DNA of 20,535 nucleotides from CAZUPF01 sp964622035 (GCA_964622035.1 CAZUPF010000010.1:1-20535), one strand, 5' to 3'. Counted from the first letter of the stretch, positions 1 to 6,320 are shown. The notes: generated by a model not told the origin, from the sequence alone. Numbers and translations are program-made.

Positions 1-1
1 C

Positions 2-1162
2 GGAACAGCAATTGAACTGACGGCTGCGGCAATCAAAACAGCAGTCGCCGCCATCCCCGCACTGTCGGTTGGCGGCGTCATAGGCATACTAGGCCTCGCT
101 ATGTTCATCGGCATCACCGCCTTCTCTATATTCCTTCAAGTTGAGAGTTTTAAAAGATGGACCGGTCCGGGAGAGTCCCGCTACCTCAGCCTGGTAAAGA
201 AGGTCGACAAAACCGACGGAGCCGCTGCGGGAGATATTCTCACCTATACCATAGAGTACCAGACGAAGGACACCCCTGTCGAAAATATAATCTTGGAAGA
301 TAGAATTCACAGTCACGCCGACCATACCATCGGCGGAGCAGTAGTAAAACGAGAGCGGTTTATCGACCGATCCTACGGAGACGAGGGTTTTTACCTCACT
401 AGCAGTACCGCGCCCGCGAGCCCCCAAGTAGAAAACGAGCTAACGGCCAGAGGAGATGTCTACGACTACCATACTGTCGCCACCTTCAATCTTGGCAGTT
501 TGAGTCCCGAACAGAAAGGGGTAATAGTCTACGAAGTTAAAGTCCATCCGGACTACGACCCTGATGCCACAGGCCCCATAGAGAACAGAGTCACCCTGAC
601 CGGAAGTGTTCAGGACGAGGAGGGCAACACTAAAGAGGCCAAGATAATCATTGATGTCGCTGTTAACGCGGCAGGGCGCGGGGCGATGGCGGCCTACGGA
701 CGGAGCCTTCTCAGTTGCCTCTCTCTGGGAAGCGATAGAAGGTATAGTGTCTACAACGAGCGGAGCTGCGCCCAATGCGCGGAGAGAACCCTCAAAAGGT
801 CCATGCGAAAGTATAGCCAAGTGGAGTGCGTCGCCTTCGTCCGCGCCGCAATGGAATGCTCAAATATCAGCGTTCCTTTTTCGGGACACGCCGGCGACTG
901 GTTCGCCAACTACGCGGGCAAGCTAGGCTTCACTGTGTACGCTAATGGGACGGTCACACCACAGCGGGGCGACATTATCTGCATGGCTGGTGGGCCGGAC
1001 AGTCTCGGGCACATTGGCATCATCATCGGCGCAACAGCGGAAAACATTGAAGTAGGTCACGCTAATATGCCCAAGAAAAGCCAAAATATCGGAATAGTGG
1101 GAAATCGTATCGAGTCTCTAGATGGTTTCGTGACCCAGGGGATAATTAGGGTCAACTACTAA
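2..1162 (+). CDS. Partial surface protein with membrane helix, DUF11-like domain and C-terminal CHAP domain
   Basis: The frame is open to the left edge, so the start is outside the window; the ATG at 101 lies inside a hydrophobic stretch and is probably not the start. The 386 visible codons begin with an Ala/Ile/Gly-rich membrane segment (about residues 8-46). An Ig-like domain of the DUF11 kind follows (KKVDKTDGAAAGDILTYTIE at ATG-101 residues 33-52, then a second strand set ending near residue 190). The C-terminus is a CHAP (NlpC/P60-like) amidase or peptidase fold: catalytic Cys in VECVAF (codon 827-829), His in GHIGI (codon 1010) and a polar third residue, Asn in GHANMP (codon 1064). A CxxC pair precedes the CHAP domain. 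By family, CHAP domains cut peptidoglycan cross-bridges or stem peptides, so an extracytoplasmic wall-remodelling role is likely; which bond is cut cannot be told. It ends one base from the dnaN stop, convergently. Confidence 0.75.
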   Translation, partial: GTAIELTAAAIKTAVAAIPALSVGGVIGILGLAMFIGITAFSIFLQVESFKRWTGPGESRYLSLVKKVDKTDGAAAGDILTYTIEYQTKDTPVENIILEDRIHSHADHTIGGAVVKRERFIDRSYGDEGFYLTSSTAPASPQVENELTARGDVYDYHTVATFNLGSLSPEQKGVIVYEVKVHPDYDPDATGPIENRVTLTGSVQDEEGNTKEAKIIIDVAVNAAGRGAMAAYGRSLLSCLSLGSDRRYSVYNERSCAQCAERTLKRSMRKYSQVECVAFVRAAMECSNISVPFSGHAGDWFANYAGKLGFTVYANGTVTPQRGDIICMAGGPDSLGHIGIIIGATAENIEVGHANMPKKSQNIGIVGNRIESLDGFVTQGIIRVNY

Positions 1163-1163
1163 G

Positions 1164-2276
1164 CTACTCCTGCACGCGTACTGGCATAATCACATGCAAA
1201 TAGTCGTCACTACCCTCAGGGCGGATCACTCCCGGCTTCAACCCTTCGGTCATCGTGAAGCTAATCTCCTCACAAGAAAGGGCCGAAAGGCAGTCAGCTA
1301 AATATTTGGCGTTAAAAGCGATCTGCGCCGCCTTCCCCTCCCCTTTCCCCCCCAAGTCCACCTTGTTACTACCTACTTCCTGGGTGTTAGCTGAAACTGA
1401 AACTAGATTATCGTCAGGAGAGAAATCCAGTCGAACGATGTTCGCCATTGTCTGCGCAAAAATGGAGGAAAGACTAACCGCTTTCAAAAATTCTTCCCGC
1501 GGCAGGGTAAAGCGGGTCGAAAAGTCCTGAGGAATAATCTCCTGGTACTGCGGAAACTCCCCTTCCAGAAGCCTCGAGGAGAAAACCACCTCCCCAACCT
1601 TGAAAATTATCTGGTTCTCCTCTGGTGCCTGGGAAACCAGAACAGGGGCGTCCGCCTTACCCAGAATAAGCGCCAACTCTCTGAGGGTCCGCGCGGGGAC
1701 AATTAGCGACAGGTCAGGAATTTCCTGCTCCAAGGTAATTCTCTTCTCTGCCAAGCGAAAGCCGTCAACCCCCACCAAAGTTAGGTTCCGCCCCTCCCCG
1801 AGGAGAAGAATCCCTGTCAGGACCGGACGCCCCTCATCCGCGGCAGCGGCAAAGGCCACTTCGGAAATACCCCGCGCCAAAAGATCCCCCGAAAGCTCGA
1901 AACTCTCCTGCTCATTAAATTCCGATAGCTCAGGAAACTCCTCGGCTGAAAGCCCGTTAAACTCTGACGCCACCTCCGGAGCCGTAAGATACAACAACTG
2001 CTTCTTCATCTCCAGAGAAATCTCCCCCGGAGGGAGATTAGCTACCAGACGGGAAAAGACCTTCGCGGGAACAGTGATTGCCCCCTCCTGCTCTATCTTG
2101 GCCCCCACATAGGTAACAATCCCGGTCTCTAAATCGGTTGCGGACAGCTTTAGCCGGCCCCCCTCAGTTGCCAAAAGAACATTAGAGAGAACCGGAAGAC
2201 TGCCGGTCGTCGAAACAACACGGCACACCGTTGAGAGGCCTTTAGCTAAGTTTTCCTGAAGACAAGACAGCTTCAT
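1164..2276 (-). CDS. dnaN: DNA polymerase III beta subunit (sliding clamp)
   Basis: The 370-residue product has the usual length and three-repeat layout of bacterial beta clamps. It opens with MKLSCLQENLAKGLSTVCRVVS, contains the domain-2 stretch EFPELSEF, and ends with LHVIMPVRVQE, matching the family's conserved C-terminal strand. The clamp encircles DNA and tethers DNA polymerase III and other partners. The start is fixed by an ATGA overlap with jag: the jag stop TGA shares bases with the dnaN ATG, so translation is probably coupled. It is the last gene of the leftward rpmH-rnpA-yidD-yidC-jag-dnaN run, whereas in many bacteria dnaN directly follows dnaA. No promoter of its own is evident. 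Its stop is one base from the convergent surface-protein gene and I see no terminator between them. Confidence 0.96.
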   Translation of the reverse strand: MKLSCLQENLAKGLSTVCRVVSTTGSLPVLSNVLLATEGGRLKLSATDLETGIVTYVGAKIEQEGAITVPAKVFSRLVANLPPGEISLEMKKQLLYLTAPEVASEFNGLSAEEFPELSEFNEQESFELSGDLLARGISEVAFAAAADEGRPVLTGILLLGEGRNLTLVGVDGFRLAEKRITLEQEIPDLSLIVPARTLRELALILGKADAPVLVSQAPEENQIIFKVGEVVFSSRLLEGEFPQYQEIIPQDFSTRFTLPREEFLKAVSLSSIFAQTMANIVRLDFSPDDNLVSVSANTQEVGSNKVDLGGKGEGKAAQIAFNAKYLADCLSALSCEEISFTMTEGLKPGVIRPEGSDDYLHVIMPVRVQE

Positions 2277-2734
2277 TTTTCCCCGGCCTTAATAACTACT
2301 CGCCGCTCTCGACCATCCCCAGTACTCTCGGAAAAAACCCCGGGAATTTCCTGGATCGTAAGGTGCACTAGCCGACGCTCATAGGGATTCATTGGCGGAA
2401 GCGTCACGGGATCCTGCAAGAACCGCACCCGCTTAGCCACATTACCCGCCAGCTCTTCCAGTCTATCCCTACGCTCCTGCCGATAGTCACCTACATCAAC
2501 CAAGAGCGCCTGCCACTCACCTGTCGCTCTGTAAACCAATAGCGTTAAAATTTGCTGTAAAGCATTAAGGTTTTCCCCGTGAAAACCAATTAAAATCCCC
2601 TCGTCCCCAGTGGATTCTAACCGCACCCGAAAAGAATCGTCCACATCCGAAACCTCGGCTTTAGCTCCCTCCACCCCCACCTGCTCTAAAAGTTCCTCAG
2701 CAATTTTTTGGATTGTTTCGTTAACCTCAACCAT
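2273..2734 (-). CDS. jag: Jag/KhpB-like RNA-binding protein (KH + R3H)
   Basis: This 153-residue protein has a KH-type domain with the GxxG loop in IGFHGENL (about residues 48-55) and a C-terminal R3H domain around PMNPYERRLVHLTIQ (about 114-128), the pair that defines Jag/KhpB. The N-terminal Jag_N domain of Bacillus SpoIIIJ-associated Jag is absent; the protein starts almost directly at the KH domain, which is a common short form. The family binds RNA and in Firmicutes influences cell division and elongation, but the function here is inferred from family only. The neighbours fit: it lies 8 nt after yidC (spoIIIJ/yidC-jag is a classic pair) and overlaps dnaN by four bases. Confidence 0.9.
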   Translation of the reverse strand: MVEVNETIQKIAEELLEQVGVEGAKAEVSDVDDSFRVRLESTGDEGILIGFHGENLNALQQILTLLVYRATGEWQALLVDVGDYRQERRDRLEELAGNVAKRVRFLQDPVTLPPMNPYERRLVHLTIQEIPGVFSESTGDGRERRVVIKAGEK

Positions 2735-2742
2735 TTTCGTTA

Positions 2743-3480
2743 CTACGCCGCTTCTTCACCAGCATACTCCCGCGCCACCCACCACTGCTGAAGCAGTGAC
2801 AGCAGCACACTAGCCACCCAATAAAGAACTAGACCGCTCTGCAAACGAAATCCCACAAAAACGGTCATCAAGGGGAACAAGACTCCCATTTGCCCCTGAA
2901 TATCTCCCATTATACCACCCTCACCCTCCTTCTCAACCGGAGCCCGCTGTGCTCTCCCCAAACGAGCCGCCCCCCACTGCAAAGCACCCGCCAACACCGG
3001 CAAAATATAGTAAGGATCGGACTGAGTAAGATCGAGATGTAAAAACCGGATGTTTATCCCACCACCGGCAGGAATCCTGAGAGAATCCCAGTAAGCGAGC
3101 TGGTTCAAAACATCCATGTCCTGCCCGTTAGTCCCCAACACTTTGATAAACACCTGGTACAGGGCAATCAAAAAAACGAATTGCACCAGGTTGGGAAGGC
3201 AGCCCAGGGCCGGGTTTATCCCGTTCTCCCGCAAAAGACGCATCTGCTCCTTAGCTAATTTTTCTTTATCCTCCCCATACTTCTCCTTAAGTTTGTCTAA
3301 TTCTGGCTGAATCATCCGCTGCTTCCTAGCCATCTTCAGCATCGGGAGAGTCAACGGGAAAAGCAGCAACCGAATCAAGACGGTCACCCCCAAAATGGCC
3401 AGCCCAAGATTGGAGAAAAAGACCTTATAAAAGGCCAACAGTAAGTTAAGAAATGGCTGTACAAAAATAGTATTCCACAT
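2743..3480 (-). CDS. yidC: YidC/Oxa1 family membrane protein insertase
   Basis: I start this 245-residue protein at the ATG of MWNTIFVQPF (3480). It lies five bases after an AAGG Shine-Dalgarno (3486-3489) that abuts the yidD stop; a longer frame to 3552 would run deep into yidD. The first membrane segment contains the invariant positively charged residue of the hydrophilic groove (Arg37 in TVLIRLLLFPLT), followed by the cytoplasmic helical hairpin rich in Lys/Glu (about 50-85), then segments at about 97-115, 158-172, 198-215 and 217-232. The large periplasmic P1 domain of Gram-negative YidC is absent, so it resembles the short Gram-positive form. It inserts small membrane proteins alone or with SecYEG. 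No lipobox Cys is seen at the N-terminus. It lies in the rpmH-to-dnaN operon between yidD and jag. Confidence 0.94.
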   Translation of the reverse strand: MWNTIFVQPFLNLLLAFYKVFFSNLGLAILGVTVLIRLLLFPLTLPMLKMARKQRMIQPELDKLKEKYGEDKEKLAKEQMRLLRENGINPALGCLPNLVQFVFLIALYQVFIKVLGTNGQDMDVLNQLAYWDSLRIPAGGGINIRFLHLDLTQSDPYYILPVLAGALQWGAARLGRAQRAPVEKEGEGGIMGDIQGQMGVLFPLMTVFVGFRLQSGLVLYWVASVLLSLLQQWWVAREYAGEEAA

Positions 3481-3482
3481 AG

Positions 3483-3707
3483 TTACCTTAAAGGATCGTA
3501 CCCACCCTTGCTCCAAGGATGACAACGCCCGACCCGCCGAAAACCTAGCCAAAGACCCGCCAAGACTCCGTACCTTTCCACCGCCTGGTAAGTATACTCC
3601 GAGCAGGTGGGTCGAAAACGACAGACCTTGTCAGTCAGATAAAGCTTCTTGAGCAGACCGTGGTCCCAAGAGAGATACCTTTGATAGAATCTGATTAAGG
3701 CTAGCAC
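3483..3707 (-). CDS. yidD: YidD membrane protein insertion efficiency factor
   Basis: This 74-residue protein carries the full family signature: ALIRFYQRYLS at the N-terminus, CRFRPTCSEYTYQA (Cys29 and Cys35), and RRVGRCHPWSKGGYDPL (Cys62). YidD proteins are small amphipathic proteins that support YidC-dependent insertion. The start is GTG, preceded by GGAGG (complement of 3711-3715) with an unusually short three-base spacer; no other start can include the conserved N-terminal helix. It overlaps the 3' end of rnpA by 77 bp in another frame and is followed at two bases by yidC, so the rnpA-yidD-yidC stretch is extremely compressed. Confidence 0.95.
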   Translation of the reverse strand: MLALIRFYQRYLSWDHGLLKKLYLTDKVCRFRPTCSEYTYQAVERYGVLAGLWLGFRRVGRCHPWSKGGYDPLR

Positions 3708-4005
3708 TAACCTCCGCAGACGACACCTCCTTTACCCCCTTCCTGGCGATAAGAACCAAATCGTGACCAGGCTTTATCCGGGAAAGATGCACCCTAACCG
3801 CCTCTCGCAAAAGCCGACGGGCCCGATTCCGTACCACCGCCCGCTTATCAAATTTAGTCGAGGCCACAAATCCAAACCTCAAAGTAGCAGAATCTTTTGC
3901 CGGAGCATAGAGGAGCGTAAAGTAGGGGGAATGAGCACTCCTCCCTACCCTCTTCACCCTACGAAAATCATACTTAGATCTAAGACGATTCCCCTCCGGA
4001 AGCAT
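3631..4005 (-). CDS. rnpA: Ribonuclease P protein component
   Basis: From the ATG at 4005 the product has 124 residues, normal for the family. It shows LPEGNRLRSKYDFRRVKR at the N-terminus and the RNR signature KRAVVRNRARRLLREAVR at about 54-71, the surface that contacts RNase P RNA and pre-tRNA. The protein assists the catalytic RNA in cutting tRNA 5' leaders. A TTG at 4020 is an alternative start, but it lies inside rpmH; the ATG follows the rpmH stop by four bases and begins right at the conserved motif. The last 77 bp are shared with yidD in another frame, so the C-terminal tail (after about residue 100) is constrained by two genes. Confidence 0.95.
   Translation of the reverse strand: MLPEGNRLRSKYDFRRVKRVGRSAHSPYFTLLYAPAKDSATLRFGFVASTKFDKRAVVRNRARRLLREAVRVHLSRIKPGHDLVLIARKGVKEVSSAEVSASLNQILSKVSLLGPRSAQEALSD
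3711..3715 (-). promoter_or_regulatory. Shine-Dalgarno of yidD inside rnpA
   Basis: On the minus strand GGAGG lies three bases before the GTG start of yidD and within the rnpA coding sequence. It supports a GTG start and shows that some internal operon genes use a classical anti-SD interaction. Confidence 0.7.
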
Positions 4006-4009
4006 TAAA

Positions 4010-4141
4010 TCACACCGCAAGACGCTGGCGGCCTTTTTTCCTCCGACGCTTAATCACCAAACCTTTAGCCCTTTGTCGCGCACGAAACCCATGAGTCTTC
4101 TGACGTTTTCTTTTTTTCGGTTGATAGGTTCTCTTCGGCAT
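4010..4141 (-). CDS. rpmH: 50S ribosomal protein L34
   Basis: Translating the minus strand from the ATG at 4141 gives a 43-residue, very basic protein: MPKRTYQPKKRKRQKTHGF, then RARQRAKGLVIKRRRKKGRQ and a short RLAV end. This is a clear bL34, with the conserved TYQP and KTHGF blocks. It ends in TGA at 4010-4012, four bases before the rnpA ATG. rpmH-rnpA is the usual pair. It is the first gene after the origin region, with its own promoter candidate at 4152-4180, and probably heads the operon that ends with dnaN. Confidence 0.96.
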   Translation of the reverse strand: MPKRTYQPKKRKRQKTHGFRARQRAKGLVIKRRRKKGRQRLAV

Positions 4142-4151
4142 TGTAAAGCCC

Positions 4152-4180
4152 ATACTAAAGAAAAAAACTCCAGGTGTCAA
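4152..4180 (-). promoter_or_regulatory. Predicted promoter of the rpmH operon
   Basis: On the minus strand a perfect TTGACA (4175-4180) is followed after 17 bp by TAGTAT (4152-4157, 4 of 6 matches to TATAAT). The predicted start lies about four bases before the rpmH ATG at 4141, leaving no room for a Shine-Dalgarno site. The -35 box is 13 bp from a DnaA-box-like sequence at 4194-4202, so initiator binding could affect it. Confidence 0.65.
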
Positions 4181-4212
4181 CGAGGGTGAGAATTTATCCA
4201 GAGTTGCTAGCC

Positions 4213-4277
4213 ATCTTTAAGAGGTTTAATTTACTTTATATTAGTAGTTCTAGTAGGTGTTGGGGATATGTGGGTAA
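4213..4277 (-). other. Candidate origin unwinding element: DnaA box, GC spacer, DnaA-trios, AT-rich tract
   Basis: Read on the minus strand, the order is a DnaA box TTACCCACA (4277-4269), a C-rich spacer, then CCTACTAGAACTACTAA (complement of 4241-4257), then an AT-rich run down to about 4213. On the plus strand the repeat reads TTAGTAGTTCTAGTAGG, four TAG triplets in two pairs. This matches the layout of the basal unwinding system described for Bacillus subtilis, where a box is followed by DnaA-trio triplets onto which a DnaA filament loads single-stranded DNA. Sequence and order are seen; function is inferred. Confidence 0.7.
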
Positions 4278-4483
4278 AGGGTGTAACGCTTTAGAGTGCA
4301 GAGTTTACCGCCTTGTTGTTCTGTGGAAAAGTACGGTCCTGGTTTTTGGCGGCCTTTTTGATATTGGCAGCTCTTTGTCGTGTTCTGATCGGATTTCTAG
4401 TTGTGAATAAGGTGAGAGTTTTTGGGGACTAGTTTGGGGACAACTAGCGCATTTACCCACATAACCGAGAGAATAATTCGTAG

Positions 4484-5815
4484 TTACCCACAAATTTGTG
4501 TTTTTATCACCTGAATTTGCTCTCTTACCCCCAAGTCTTCGCTGGCGACCTTTTTTATTTTCTCCACACCGTGGATGACGGTGGTGTGATCCCTCCCCCC
4601 CAGGATGTCCCCTATTTCTGTTAGGGACATATCGGTAAGGTTCCGCAGCAGATACATGGTGATCTGTCGTGGGAGAACTATCCTGGCGGGTCTTCTTCTT
4701 CCCCGCAGCTCTTTTGGTTTTAGGGCAAAGTAAGTACAAACCTCGCTCACAACACGCTCTGGGTCGGGGGGTGCCTTTTCAGGTATCTGCCCTAGAATTT
4801 CCTCAGCCAGTTTGAGGTGCGGTCTAGTGTTTTTTGTTTGTGCTATGGTGATAATACGGTTCAGGGCTCCTTCCAGCTCCCGGATATTGGAGGGAACAAC
4901 TTCTGCGATAAGCGCCAAAACATCGTCAGGGATTTCCAGATTTGAAAGCTCCCGCTTTTTCCTCAGAATCGCTAGGCGGACATCAACATCTGGCGATTGC
5001 ATGTCGGCAATCATCCCGCTGCTAAACCTTGAGGAGAGCCTTTTTTCTAGTTTGGAGATGTCTTTGAGGGGGCGATCCGACGCTAAGGCAATTTGTTTTT
5101 GCTCCATGAAGAGGGTGTTGAAGGTGTGGAAAAATTCTTCTTGGCTGGACTCTCTTCCTGCCAGGAACTGAATATCATCAATTAGAAGAACATCCACGGT
5201 GCGGAATCTCTGCTTGAAGTTGGTGGTGGTTCGGTTTTGAATGGCTTGGATAAGTTGGTTGGTAAAGTTTTCACTGGTGGTATAGAGAACTTTAAGGTGG
5301 GGGTGTTTTCTTAGAATCTCATTACCAATTGCTTGGATGAGGTGAGTCTTCCCTAGGCCAACCTTGGAGTAGATGAAGAAGGGGTTGTGTCTTTTACCGG
5401 GCTCTTCGACTATCCCTTGGGCAACGGCGAAGGCTAAATTGTTGTTGTTTCCCACTACGAAGTTTTCGAAAGTATATTGGGGGAAGAGGCCACTTTTTTT
5501 AACCACTGTGTTATGGGCGGCCTTGTCCTCCTTAAATAGCGGTCCGAAGCTTGTTTCTGTGGGTGGGGCACTAGCTTGTACTTTAAAAACTAGGTTGGTA
5601 TCTTCCCCGCTGAGCTTGTCGAGAGTGCTTTTGATCTGTGCTTGGTAGTATCTTTCTAGGCGATCTTTGGTGTAGGAAGTTGGGCAACCGATGACGAAGA
5701 TTGGCCCGTCCTTTTTAACAATTTTCGTCCCGGCGAACCAAGTTTTGAAATTTACGGGGGAGAGATCGATTTCTAGTCTGGCCAATACTGTTTTCCAGAG
5801 GGTATCTTTATCCAT
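4484..5815 (-). CDS. dnaA: Chromosomal replication initiator protein DnaA
   Basis: I start at the ATG of MDKDTLWKTVLARLE (5815), the usual N-terminal DnaA domain, giving 443 residues; a longer open frame upstream would cross the promoter and DnaA box. Domain I is about 1-75, a short linker 76-110, the AAA+ domain begins at YTFENFVVGNNNNLAFA (114-130), Walker A VGLGKTHL 152-159, Walker B LLIDDIQF 210-217, sensor/arginine region RLSSRFSSGM 259-268, and the C-terminal helix-turn-helix with the signature GGRDHTTVIHG (406-416) that reads DnaA boxes. Oddity: the Gly-Gly that usually opens the P-loop (YGGVGLGKT) is Ser150-Lys151. DnaA-ATP opens the origin, and here oriC lies immediately downstream. 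Autoregulation is likely, since a perfect DnaA box sits in the promoter. No Shine-Dalgarno precedes the start. Confidence 0.97.
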   Translation of the reverse strand: MDKDTLWKTVLARLEIDLSPVNFKTWFAGTKIVKKDGPIFVIGCPTSYTKDRLERYYQAQIKSTLDKLSGEDTNLVFKVQASAPPTETSFGPLFKEDKAAHNTVVKKSGLFPQYTFENFVVGNNNNLAFAVAQGIVEEPGKRHNPFFIYSKVGLGKTHLIQAIGNEILRKHPHLKVLYTTSENFTNQLIQAIQNRTTTNFKQRFRTVDVLLIDDIQFLAGRESSQEEFFHTFNTLFMEQKQIALASDRPLKDISKLEKRLSSRFSSGMIADMQSPDVDVRLAILRKKRELSNLEIPDDVLALIAEVVPSNIRELEGALNRIITIAQTKNTRPHLKLAEEILGQIPEKAPPDPERVVSEVCTYFALKPKELRGRRRPARIVLPRQITMYLLRNLTDMSLTEIGDILGGRDHTTVIHGVEKIKKVASEDLGVREQIQVIKTQICG

Positions 5816-5863
5816 AAATCTAGTTTGGGGGCAGGTGGTTTTTACTTCCAGTGTGGAGCTTAC

Positions 5864-5876
5864 GGTAACAGTTACC
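5864..5876. promoter_or_regulatory. 13-bp inverted repeat, possible operator at the dnaA start site
   Basis: GGTAAC-A-GTTACC is a perfect inverted repeat with 6-bp arms and a 1-bp centre. It abuts the predicted -10 (5877-5882) and covers the expected transcription start, a typical position for a repressor dimer. No regulator can be named. Confidence 0.45.
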
Positions 5877-5905
5877 AATGTATTGTTTTTGTGGATAAGT
5901 GTCAA
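5877..5905 (-). promoter_or_regulatory. Predicted dnaA promoter
   Basis: On the minus strand TTGACA (5900-5905) is followed after exactly 17 bp by TACATT (5877-5882). The predicted start is near 5870, about 55 nt before the dnaA ATG. The spacer contains a perfect DnaA box, which fits DnaA repressing its own gene. Confidence 0.6.
5890..5898 (-). promoter_or_regulatory. Perfect consensus DnaA box in the dnaA promoter
   Basis: The minus strand reads TTATCCACA with no mismatch, the only perfect box found near dnaA. It sits between the -35 and -10 elements of the predicted dnaA promoter and 31 bp upstream of the -10 of the divergent gene at 5942. Confidence 0.8.
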
Positions 5906-5929
5906 GGGGAAAGTAGCGGCTGTTTGTTG

Positions 5930-5935
5930 TAGAAT
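5930..5935 (+). promoter_or_regulatory. -10 element of the gene at 5942
   Basis: TAGAAT ends six bases before the ATG at 5942, so the expected transcription start falls on or next to the start codon. No convincing -35 is seen. It implies a leaderless mRNA. Confidence 0.5.
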
Positions 5936-5941
5936 GCACTT

Positions 5942-6292
5942 ATGTTTGAGTTCTTCTTTGCCTTTTACCAGCACAACGGTCCCCTTTTCTGGTACTCGCT
6001 CTTAGCGGTAGTCTCGTTGGGTTTTCTTCTGCTCCGCCCGACCCGCCGTCATGCTTTGTTGCTACTCTCCTTCTTGTGTTTGGCCGTAAGCTTCGAGTAC
6101 CAAAAACATCTTTTAGGTCATATGCGGACCCACGTACTTTACCCTCTTTTCCCCCCCGAATCGCGTTTCCGGAAGTTCCGGCTTCTAGAGTTTTTCTTGG
6201 AAGACGGTCTCCCCCTTAGTTTGGATGTTTTGGGGTGGCTTCTCCTGATGCGGTTCTTATTTACGTTTGACAAGGGCCGTCAGGAAAAGTAA
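5942..6292 (+). CDS. Small integral membrane protein, unknown function
   Basis: This is a 116-residue protein that I do not recognise. Hydrophobic stretches at about 14-32, 37-53 and 87-107 suggest three membrane helices. A basic RPTRRH turn lies between the first two, and a charged His/Arg-rich segment (about 54-82, with HLLGHMRTH and ESRFRKFR) lies between the second and third. The protein ends with a basic tail. It is transcribed divergently from dnaA out of a 126-bp shared promoter region and lies 28 bp before the solute-binding-protein gene, so the two may be one transcript. The frame is uninterrupted, has a -10 element at the right place and sits in otherwise unoccupied sequence, which supports it as a gene. 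Confidence 0.65.
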   Translation: MFEFFFAFYQHNGPLFWYSLLAVVSLGFLLLRPTRRHALLLLSFLCLAVSFEYQKHLLGHMRTHVLYPLFPPESRFRKFRLLEFFLEDGLPLSLDVLGWLLLMRFLFTFDKGRQEK

Positions 6293-6320
6293 TATTCAAG
6301 GGAGACAGAGTGAGAAGAAT

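Larger units (their letters stand above)
4142..4483. other. oriC: Chromosomal replication origin (oriC), dnaA-rpmH intergenic region
   Basis: This 342-bp non-coding stretch lies between the dnaA 3' end and rpmH. DnaA-box-like 9-mers (consensus TTATCCACA) are: TTATCCAGA 4194-4202 (+), TTACCCACA 4269-4277 (-), TTTTCCACA 4322-4330 (-), TTATTCACA 4402-4410 (-), TTACCCACA 4453-4461 (+), and TTACCCACA 4484-4492 (+), the last overlapping the dnaA stop codon. Each differs from the consensus at one position and three are identical to one another. An AT-rich tract lies at about 4213-4250. A 9-bp direct repeat TTTGGGGAC occurs at 4421-4429 and 4433-4441. Location beside dnaA and rpmH, box clustering and the AT-rich tract together make an origin call strong. 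Only a genome-wide strand-skew plot or origin mapping would prove it. Confidence 0.85.

Noticed and set aside
4010..4012. UGA as a sense codon
   Set aside because: rpmH, jag and the SDR-fusion gene all end properly at TGA, and the ATGA overlap of jag and dnaN needs it as a stop.
4305..4739. Open frame on the minus strand through the origin and the dnaA 3' end
   Set aside because: It overlaps the DnaA helix-turn-helix in another frame and the DnaA boxes; composition is not protein-like and no start signal is seen.
5816..5974. N-terminal extension of DnaA by 53 residues
   Set aside because: It would encode non-DnaA sequence across the promoter, a perfect DnaA box and the inverted repeat.
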